This document shows positions 8,168 through 13,165 of a DNA stretch of 13,165 nucleotides, in pieces (the first letter of the stretch is position 1; every line of letters starts with the position of its first letter). Where the stretch lies: NCBI GenBank assembly GCA_964569015.1, contig CAZMSN010000048.1, positions 1-13,165 of the forward strand, in the 5' to 3' direction. The position numbers and the translations under genes are program-made. The notes below the pieces were generated by a model. It saw only the letters and a program-made list of their open reading frames with translations, did no database searches and was not told the DNA's origin. Source of the DNA: CAYQEC01 sp964569015. Its GTDB lineage: Bacteria > Actinomycetota > Acidimicrobiia > Spongiisociales > UBA5794.

Positions 8168-9646
8168 GTGGAGAACATCGCCTTCCTTCCCATCGGGCCC
8201 GAAGTGGTGCTCCTCGGCGGGGCGGTGCTGGTACTGATGGCCGCAGTGGCGCTCAACCTCGGCCGGCGCGACTGGGCGATCGTGGCCGGTGTGTCGCTCG
8301 TCTCCTCGTTTCTCCTGGCTTGGGTGCAGTGGCTGCGCGTCGACGACGTGGGCACCCAGCTGGCATTCTCGGCGAGGGGCATGTCCACCGTCCGCTCTCC
8401 GATGGTCATCATGGATGCTTTCTCCGCCTTTGGCGGCATGCTCCTATTCCTCGTCGCCCTCCTCGCGGTGGCGGCGTCGTGGCGCCTCGTTGCCGAGCTG
8501 GGGACGCGTGGGGCCGAGTTCGTTGCGCTGCTGCTGTTGGCGACTGCCGGGCTGCACATCATGGTGATCTCAGCGAACCTCGTCATGCTGTTCATCGGGC
8601 TGGAGACGGCCTCGATCGCCCTCTACGTCGTGGCCGGGTTCGCGCGCACCGAGCCGCATTCCGATGAATCGGCGCTCAAGTACTTCCTGCTTGGCTCGTT
8701 CGCATCTGCGGTCTTCCTGTACGGCATCGCCCTGGTGTTCGCTGCCACCGGATCGGTCTCGATCTACGGAAGCGGCGGCATCTTGTCCTTCTTCCGCGAT
8801 GCCCCGGTGGCGCTCCTCGACGTCGGCGTCTTGCTCGCCGGGATCGCGCTCATGATCGTGGGGCTCGGGTTCAAGGTCTCGGCGGCGCCGTTCCACCAGT
8901 GGGCGCCCGATGTGTACCAGGGCGCCGCCTCCGGCGCGGTCCCGCTCATGGCAGCCGGAGTGAAAGTCGCCGGGTTCGCCGCGATGGCCAGGGTGCTGGT
9001 GGGCGCCTTCCCCTCCCGAATCGACGACTGGTCTCCGGTCCTGGCCGTGCTCGCCGCACTCTCGGTGGTGGTGGGAACCCTGGGGGCGATCGCACAGCGT
9101 GACGTGAAGCGCATGCTCGCTTACTCCGGCATCGCCCACGCCGGATTCATGCTGACCGGACTGGTGGCGGGCATCGATGGCCTTCCGGCAATGTGGTTCT
9201 ACCTCGCTACCTACGCCTTCCAGCTCGTGGGCGCTTTCACCGTCGTTGCCGTGGTGTCCGGTAGCCGGTCGGGCCGGTCGTCGTTCGACGACTACCCAGG
9301 ACTGGCTCAGCGGGCGCCGGCACTGGCTGCCGCGATGGCCACCTTCATGCTGGGGATGGGCGGGTTGCCGTTCTTCACCGGCTTCGTGGGCAAGATCGGT
9401 GTGTTCGAGGCGGCGATCGGCGCCGGCTACCTGTGGCTCGTGATCGTCGGCCTGGTGGCGTCGGTGGCCGGCCTGTTCTTCTACCTGCGCATCATCGTGC
9501 TCATGTACTTCGAGGACGCGACGGCGCAGGCACCCCACACGACCCGAGGCTCGGGGGCGGTCCTCGCAGTGACGGCTGTGGTGACGCTGCTGCTCGGGAT
9601 CGTGCCGTGGCCGCTGCTCAATCTGGTCGAGCACGCACTGCTCTGA
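8168..9646 (+). CDS. nuoN: NADH-quinone oxidoreductase subunit N (ND2, antiporter-like subunit)
   Basis: NuoN is the proximal antiporter-like subunit of the complex I membrane arm and the last gene of the nuo operon here. It is 492 residues with many hydrophobic helices. Expected charged residues are E146 in FIGLETASIALYV, K236 in GLGFKVSAAPFHQWAPDVY, K266 in AAGVKVAGF, and K409 in FTGFVGKIG, equivalent to E133, K217, K247 and K395 of the E. coli protein. The start is GTG at 8168, preceded by GGAGGAG at 8155-8161 (6 nt spacing) and 3 nt after the nuoM stop. The next gene is 66 nt away with a hairpin between, so transcription of the operon probably ends here. Confidence 0.96.
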   Translation: MENIAFLPIGPEVVLLGGAVLVLMAAVALNLGRRDWAIVAGVSLVSSFLLAWVQWLRVDDVGTQLAFSARGMSTVRSPMVIMDAFSAFGGMLLFLVALLAVAASWRLVAELGTRGAEFVALLLLATAGLHIMVISANLVMLFIGLETASIALYVVAGFARTEPHSDESALKYFLLGSFASAVFLYGIALVFAATGSVSIYGSGGILSFFRDAPVALLDVGVLLAGIALMIVGLGFKVSAAPFHQWAPDVYQGAASGAVPLMAAGVKVAGFAAMARVLVGAFPSRIDDWSPVLAVLAALSVVVGTLGAIAQRDVKRMLAYSGIAHAGFMLTGLVAGIDGLPAMWFYLATYAFQLVGAFTVVAVVSGSRSGRSSFDDYPGLAQRAPALAAAMATFMLGMGGLPFFTGFVGKIGVFEAAIGAGYLWLVIVGLVASVAGLFFYLRIIVLMYFEDATAQAPHTTRGSGAVLAVTAVVTLLLGIVPWPLLNLVEHALL

Positions 9647-9654
9647 GGATCGAG

Positions 9655-9672
9655 GGGGCGAGAGATCGCCCT
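9655..9672 (+). terminator. probable terminator hairpin after nuoN
   Basis: Eight bases after the nuoN stop, GGGCGA (9656-9661) pairs perfectly with TCGCCC (9666-9671) around a GAGA loop, a GNRA-type tetraloop. An outer G-T wobble pair at 9655/9672 can extend the stem. There is no U-tract, which is common for high-GC terminators. It could also be a 3'-end stabilising hairpin. Confidence 0.5.
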
Positions 9673-9697
9673 GCCCGCGCAGCCCTTCGCCAGGTTC

Positions 9698-9703
9698 TAG
9701 GGT
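9698..9703 (+). promoter_or_regulatory. candidate -10 element for the beta-helix/membrane protein gene
   Basis: TAGGGT fits the actinobacterial -10 consensus TANNNT and sits 9 nt before the ATG at 9713. The transcript would then start only a few bases before, or near, the start codon. No convincing -35 hexamer is visible. The same bases also form a GGTGA ribosome-binding site (9701-9705, 7 nt from the ATG), so the two readings compete. Confidence 0.25.
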
Positions 9704-9712
9704 GACGGTCCG

Positions 9713-11011
9713 ATGAATCTCTTCACGTCGCGAGCGAATCGTGCCCGCGGCGCCGTGGCCCTGTTGGGCGTCGCCGCGGTGGCCGCCATCGCCATTCCTC
9801 TCCGAGGCGTCCTCGCCACCGTCGCCACCGCCGACGTCTACATCATCACCGCAGACGAGGTGAAGGACGAAGACCTCTACATCGCCGCTTCCCGAGCGAA
9901 GGTCGAGGGCACCGTCAACGGCGACCTCGCCATCATCACCGAAGACCTGGAGATCAGCGGCACCGTCACCGGCGATGTGCTCGTCGTGTCCTCCGGCGAG
10001 GTTTCGGTCTCGGGAACGGTCGAGGGCTCGCTGCGGGGCGCGGCACGGGACATGGCGGTCAGCGGGATGGTGGGCGGTGATATCGCCGTGGCCGCGTTCA
10101 CCACGCGCATCTCGGGCGACGTCGGCCGCGACACCCTGGTCTTCGCGGGCTCGTTTCGCTTCGAGGGCGACGTGGGCCGTGACATCAAGGGGCGGTTCGT
10201 CAGCGGAACCGTCGACGGCACCGTGGGTCACGACATCGACATCGCCGTCGGGCAGCTCGATCTCGGCCGTTCCACCGAGGTGCGCGGCGACCTGGTCTAT
10301 CGATCACACAACGACGCCGGGGTGGCGCCCACCGCGGAGGTCGGTGGTCAGTTCGTCCGTCTCCCCACCCGAGGGCTGTTCTTCGTCGAGCTGATCCTCA
10401 CCGTGGCGACGATCTTGGGCTTCTTCGCATTCCTCCTGTCCGGCATCGTGCTGCTGTGGGTGTTTCATTCGACGGCCCCACGCGCTGCCGCCGCCGTGCT
10501 GACTCACCCGTGGCGATCGTTTCTCGTGGGCGTGACCACTGTGCTGCTGATCCCGCTCGCCGCGGGTCTCTTTGCGGTGAGCCTCGTGGGGATCCCCCTG
10601 TCGCTGGCGCTGCTGCTCCTCCTCGCGCTCGGGCTCATCTTCGGCCCGATCCCTGCGGTGACCGCGCTGGGAGACCGGATGATGCGGGGCCGGGGAGGCA
10701 TCTACGGCGCGTTCCTGGCAGGGGGCATCGTCTGGCGCCTCGGCATATGGCTCATTCCGCTCGTCGGTCTCGGCCTCTACCTCAGTGCGCTCATTCTCGG
10801 GGTCGGCGGCTGGGTCGTCGCCGCCTGGGAGCAGCGAAGACGCCGGCCGGCTCTTGTGCTCTCCCCGCGAGGAGAGTCTGCGCGTCCGTCGGTGACGCTA
10901 TCGGGCATCGACGACTGGGAGGCTCCGCTGCCGCCATCGACGGCCGGTCCCGAGATCGAGGGCGCCAATGGAGACAGCGGTGGTTCGGACGACAGGAATT
11001 GCGAGAGCTGA
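9713..11011 (+). CDS. bactofilin-like (polymer-forming) beta-helical repeat protein with C-terminal membrane domain
   Basis: The 432-residue product has three parts. Residues 1-40 form a basic N-terminus and hydrophobic stretch ending in ATA before DVYI, a signal peptide or anchor. Residues about 57-215 form repeats of about 17 residues built on G-[TD]-V-x-G-D, with the repeat Gly at 66, 83, 101, 118, 135 and 152 and variants to about 192. This matches the right-handed beta-helix of bactofilins and related polymer-forming proteins. Residues about 221-372 hold four or more hydrophobic helices. A basic cluster (QRRRRP, about 374-379) and a polar, disordered Gly/Ser/Asp tail follow. By topology the beta-helix may lie outside the membrane and the tail in the cytoplasm. 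Cytosolic bactofilins lack such helices, so a scaffold or envelope-organising role is only inferred. The start has GGTGA 7 nt upstream. It stands apart from nuo and converges with the minus-strand genes. Confidence 0.85.
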   Translation: MNLFTSRANRARGAVALLGVAAVAAIAIPLRGVLATVATADVYIITADEVKDEDLYIAASRAKVEGTVNGDLAIITEDLEISGTVTGDVLVVSSGEVSVSGTVEGSLRGAARDMAVSGMVGGDIAVAAFTTRISGDVGRDTLVFAGSFRFEGDVGRDIKGRFVSGTVDGTVGHDIDIAVGQLDLGRSTEVRGDLVYRSHNDAGVAPTAEVGGQFVRLPTRGLFFVELILTVATILGFFAFLLSGIVLLWVFHSTAPRAAAAVLTHPWRSFLVGVTTVLLIPLAAGLFAVSLVGIPLSLALLLLLALGLIFGPIPAVTALGDRMMRGRGGIYGAFLAGGIVWRLGIWLIPLVGLGLYLSALILGVGGWVVAAWEQRRRRPALVLSPRGESARPSVTLSGIDDWEAPLPPSTAGPEIEGANGDSGGSDDRNCES

Positions 11012-11036
11012 AGGAGACCCCGGGCCTCAGCTCTCG
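11002..11036. terminator. bidirectional terminator hairpin between convergent genes
   Basis: CGAGAGCTGA (11002-11011) is perfectly inverted as TCAGCTCTCG (11027-11036), a 10-bp stem. Past one unpaired A, two further GG/CC pairs close a 10-nt loop (AGACCCCGGG). Both arms contain the end of a coding sequence: each gene finishes Glu-Ser-stop with the same codons GAG AGC TGA. The two TGA stops therefore pair with each other. The position between convergent genes supports a shared terminator; no U-tract is seen on either side. Confidence 0.6.
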
Positions 11037-11551
11037 GCATCCTCCTCGGAGAACACGATTTGGGTGTCGGCGAAGCTTCCAGCACTCGAGCTGAAACCAC
11101 CGACCGGCCGTGCTTCGGGCAGCGGGGCATCGCCCTGTTCGGCACGGGCGGCCTCGAGTTGCTGGATGCGGCTGTTGCGACGTTCCACCTCGGCCTCGAG
11201 GCGAGAAGCGTTGGCGCTGGCACGCTCCACCTCGGCCCGGAGCTCGACGAGCTCGGGGTTCTCCTCACCCTCGACGGCCTCGGAACGCTCTGCGGCGGAG
11301 CGTGCCGCCTCTGCCGCGTCCTCGCGGGCTTGGGTGGCTTCCTCTTGCGAGGCGGCCAACGCCGCTTCGAGGGCCAGTCGTTCCTGTTCTTGCTCGCGGA
11401 TCGCGTCCATGGCGGTAGCGAGCCGATGCTCGAGCTCGGGATCGGACGCGACGGCGGGCCGGCGGGTGGAACGGCCCACGAGGAAGCCGAATGCGGTGGC
11501 CGCGATCATGAAGACGACGACCTCGAGGATCGCGTACAGGGTCCCGTTCAT
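11027..11551 (-). CDS. small membrane-anchored coiled-coil protein of unknown function
   Basis: I do not recognise a named family. The 174-residue product begins with a hydrophobic helix (about 6-26, YAILEVVVFMIAATAFGFLVG) and a short basic stop-transfer segment (RSTRR). From about 37 to 135 it is Ala/Glu/Arg-rich with heptad-like periodicity, typical of a long parallel coiled coil, possibly broken near the GEENPE stretch at about 95-100. The C-terminal 40 residues are Pro/Gly/Ser-rich and then acidic (ending EEDAES). By the positive-inside rule the coiled coil probably faces the cytoplasm. It starts 11 nt after the stop of the BON-OmpA gene, with AAGGAG 7 nt upstream of its ATG, so the two are very likely one operon and may act together. 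A structural or scaffolding role at the membrane is inference only. Confidence 0.8.
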   Translation of the reverse strand: MNGTLYAILEVVVFMIAATAFGFLVGRSTRRPAVASDPELEHRLATAMDAIREQEQERLALEAALAASQEEATQAREDAAEAARSAAERSEAVEGEENPELVELRAEVERASANASRLEAEVERRNSRIQQLEAARAEQGDAPLPEARPVGGFSSSAGSFADTQIVFSEEDAES

Positions 11552-11558
11552 GAGGGGT

Positions 11559-11564
11559 CTCCTT
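11559..11564 (-). promoter_or_regulatory. ribosome-binding site AAGGAG overlapping the upstream stop codon
   Basis: Read on the minus strand, AAGGAG lies 7 nt before the ATG at 11551. Its first two bases are the last two of the TAA stop (11565-11563) of the upstream BON-OmpA gene. This arrangement suggests translational coupling between the two genes and fixes the downstream start. Confidence 0.7.
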
Positions 11565-12894
11565 ACGGTTCCGTTGTGAATGTGAACTCTATGCGTCGGT
11601 TCTGCTCGCGTCCCACCGCCGTCTCGTTGTCATCGATGGGGCGGGCGTCAGCGTACCCGACGGCAGTCAACCGGTCGGGGGCAATTCCAGAACCGAGCAT
11701 GAAGTCGTAGCCCGCCATGGCTCGTTCGTCGCTGAGTCGCTGATTCATCTCCAGCGGGCCGATGTCGTCGGTGTGCCCGAGGATTGTTGCCGAGAGCGAG
11801 GGGTTGTTCTGCATGAGAGTCACCACCGCGGGCAGGAGATGGATGATCTCGGGGGTGAGCTGAGCCTGGGCGGTCGGGAACAGGCCCCCGCGGATCTCCC
11901 CGCTGAGCTCGTTGCCGGTGACGGCGAAGTGCCAATGGGGATGCGGTTGGAACAGGGCGCACACCGAGGCGAGGCGGAACAGCCCGAACGTGGTGTCGAC
12001 ATCGTCGGAGATCGTCAGCTCGCCGACGACGTTCTCTTCCCCGAAGGCGGCTGCCAACAGGCCGCGCAGGGAATCGGCGACCTCACTGCTGGCGACGGTG
12101 CCCTCGATCGTGAGAACGCCGTCGTCGGTGACCGCCCCTTCGAGCGTCGGCGGTGCGAGGCTCGTTACCTCCACGTCGGTGGTGAGGGTGACATCGGGCC
12201 CGAGCGCGGCTTCGACGGCGGTACGGAGCTCGGCGAGGGCGGCTTCGTCGGGGGCGAAGCCGACGAGGGTCGCTTCGGTGCCGGTGATCTGGAGGTCGGC
12301 CGTGCCGACCACGGGCAGCGCGGCGATCACGTCGGAAGCTCGAGCCACCCAGGGGGCCGACTCGAGCGTGTCGTCGACGACGAGCTCATTGTTGAAGAGG
12401 GGGGCGTAGATACGATCGGCAGTCGCCGCGAGGCGGGAGGCAGCCGCCTCGTCGGGGATCGCCCCGCGGACGGTGAGGTGGCCTGTCTCCAAGCGAGCGC
12501 CGAGGAAAGGAACGCCCGCCTCGGTCGGCTCGTCATCGACCAGCGGCAGCGTCGTGACGGTGGTGGCGCTGGTGGTTGGACTCGTCGTGGTCGATCCGTC
12601 CCGGCCTGCCGAGGCCTCGCGAGGTGTGTCCCAGCGGACGTCGCGGACTCCGCGTATGGCGCCGATGAGAGCTTCGGCCTCCTCGCGAACGGATTCCGGC
12701 CCGGTGAGCACCGCGTCGCGTCCCTCGAACTTCACGTTGTCGAGTTCGATACCGGCATCAGCCAGCTCGGCCACTGCATCCGCCTTGAGGTTGGCCTGCT
12801 CTTCCCCTACCCCCCAGAGCACGGCGGCGGCAACCAGTGCCAGCCACGCGACCGTCAACAACAGGATGCGGGTGATCTGTCCCTTTTGATGCAT
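11563..12894 (-). CDS. membrane-anchored BON-domain / OmpA-family peptidoglycan-binding protein (ArfA-like)
   Basis: The 443-residue product has, in order: an N-terminal transmembrane helix (about 9-29); a BON-like module (about 33-90, ending GVRDVRWDT); a Thr/Ser-rich linker (about 95-118); three further BON-like alternating beta/alpha modules (about 135-175, 200-243, 258-300); and a C-terminal OmpA domain (about 337-440). The OmpA domain shows ILGHTDDIG, NQRLSDERA, a GI---R-T-VGYADARP segment and final NRRIEF. D376 and R391 occupy positions of the Asp and Arg that bind diaminopimelate in studied OmpA domains. This layout resembles Mycobacterium tuberculosis ArfA/OmpATb (Rv0899), so it probably anchors the cell membrane to peptidoglycan. 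The start is uncertain. ATG at 12894 (AAGGA 10 nt upstream) gives the most natural signal-anchor. GTG at 12921 (AAGGA 5 nt upstream) would add nine residues. It leads a two-gene operon. Confidence 0.9.
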   Translation of the reverse strand: MHQKGQITRILLLTVAWLALVAAAVLWGVGEEQANLKADAVAELADAGIELDNVKFEGRDAVLTGPESVREEAEALIGAIRGVRDVRWDTPREASAGRDGSTTTSPTTSATTVTTLPLVDDEPTEAGVPFLGARLETGHLTVRGAIPDEAAASRLAATADRIYAPLFNNELVVDDTLESAPWVARASDVIAALPVVGTADLQITGTEATLVGFAPDEAALAELRTAVEAALGPDVTLTTDVEVTSLAPPTLEGAVTDDGVLTIEGTVASSEVADSLRGLLAAAFGEENVVGELTISDDVDTTFGLFRLASVCALFQPHPHWHFAVTGNELSGEIRGGLFPTAQAQLTPEIIHLLPAVVTLMQNNPSLSATILGHTDDIGPLEMNQRLSDERAMAGYDFMLGSGIAPDRLTAVGYADARPIDDNETAVGREQNRRIEFTFTTEP

Positions 12895-12921
12895 TGTCGG
12901 CCCATCCTTACCAACGCGCAC

Positions 12922-13165
12922 GACGTTCCTTGGTCTTCGGCCGCTTGCTCAGCCCGGTGAGGCGCTTTCAGGCCGGATTCCGGAACGGAAGATCCCCTGA
13001 AGCCCTGAAAACGGGGCTATTTCGCTGCCACCGAGCTCTTCCCGGTCCCCGGGCGTGAGCATCGGCCCCAGGCAGATCCTAGATCGTGTCGAGTGCTTGG
13101 TCACCAACGCGGGCTAGAAGAGCCCAACCTGTTCGCGTGATTGTCACTCAAAACCGGCTACGTCG
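12922..13165. other. non-coding region upstream of the BON-OmpA operon
   Basis: I see no credible gene or RNA gene here. It holds a candidate minus-strand promoter (13076-13104) and several short inverted repeats: CCGGA-T-TCCGG (12973-12983), AGCCC/GGGCT (13001-13018), CCCGG-TCC-CCGGG (13041-13053) and GGGCT-AGAAG-AGCCC (13111-13125). TTTCAGG (12966-12972) is inverted as CCTGAAA (13004-13010), with another CCTGAA at 12996-13001. Most would fall in the leader of the minus-strand transcript. None matches a riboswitch class that I recognise. Confidence 0.5.
13076..13104 (-). promoter_or_regulatory. candidate promoter for the BON-OmpA / coiled-coil operon
   Basis: On the minus strand, GTGACC (13104-13099, sharing TGAC with the TTGACA -35 consensus) is followed after exactly 17 nt by TAGGAT (13081-13076), which fits the TANNNT -10 pattern. 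Transcription would start near 13069, leaving a leader of about 150-175 nt before the BON-OmpA start. This is a pattern match only. Confidence 0.35.

Noticed and set aside
8570..10231. 553-codon open frame on the minus strand opposite nuoN and the beta-helix gene
   Set aside because: It spans two unrelated + strand genes and the terminator hairpin. Its composition is that of an antisense shadow.
11773..12960. 395-codon open frame on the + strand opposite the BON-OmpA gene
   Set aside because: The minus strand encodes a clear OmpA domain with a transmembrane anchor. The + strand reading is Gly/Glu/Arg-rich without motifs.
13111..13125. GGGCT-AGAAG-AGCCC hairpin as a terminator or tRNA arm
   Set aside because: The 5-bp stem has no U-tract, no tRNA-like D or T arms around it, and no gene visible ending next to it. 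It is noted only as part of the intergenic region.
1..13165. CRISPR arrays, insertion sequences, integrases, toxin-antitoxin pairs or prophage genes
   Set aside because: I saw no regularly spaced direct repeats, transposase-like frames or terminal inverted repeats. The window is core respiratory genes plus envelope genes with uniform composition.

Overview
The window is high-GC DNA with tightly packed genes. Shine-Dalgarno motifs are strong, several starts are GTG, and gene junctions overlap. Together with the actinobacterial look of the complex I subunits and an ArfA-like BON/OmpA protein, this suggests a member of the Actinomycetota, possibly an uncultured or Acidimicrobiia-type lineage. 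That placement is inference; no rRNA or other marker gene is present.

Positions 1-9646 hold the distal part of a canonical nuo operon for the proton-pumping NADH:quinone oxidoreductase (respiratory complex I), in the order nuoG (5' end cut off by the window), H, I, J, K, L, M, N, all on the + strand. Junctions are TGATG or GTGA overlaps or gaps of 3-11 nt, so translational coupling is likely. NuoG and NuoI carry the Fe-S relay. NuoH carries the quinone chamber entrance. NuoJ, K, L, M and N are the membrane antiporter-like proton-pumping arm. The key charged residues of the proton channels are all visible. NuoG lacks all four ligands of the off-path cluster N7. A GNRA-capped hairpin just after nuoN probably ends the operon.

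Positions 9713-11011 (+) encode an exported or membrane protein that joins a bactofilin-like beta-helical repeat region to a multi-helix membrane domain. It converges on a two-gene minus-strand operon (12894 down to 11027). The first gene encodes a membrane-anchored protein with BON-like modules and a C-terminal OmpA peptidoglycan-binding domain. The second encodes a small membrane-anchored coiled-coil protein. The convergent gene ends form one 10-bp perfect inverted repeat containing both stop codons, probably a shared bidirectional terminator. A plausible minus-strand promoter lies at 13076-13104, and the last ~240 bases show no gene.

Overall this is mostly an ordinary core-metabolism region. 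The envelope genes after the operon (beta-helix/membrane protein, BON-OmpA, coiled coil) are the least characterised part.
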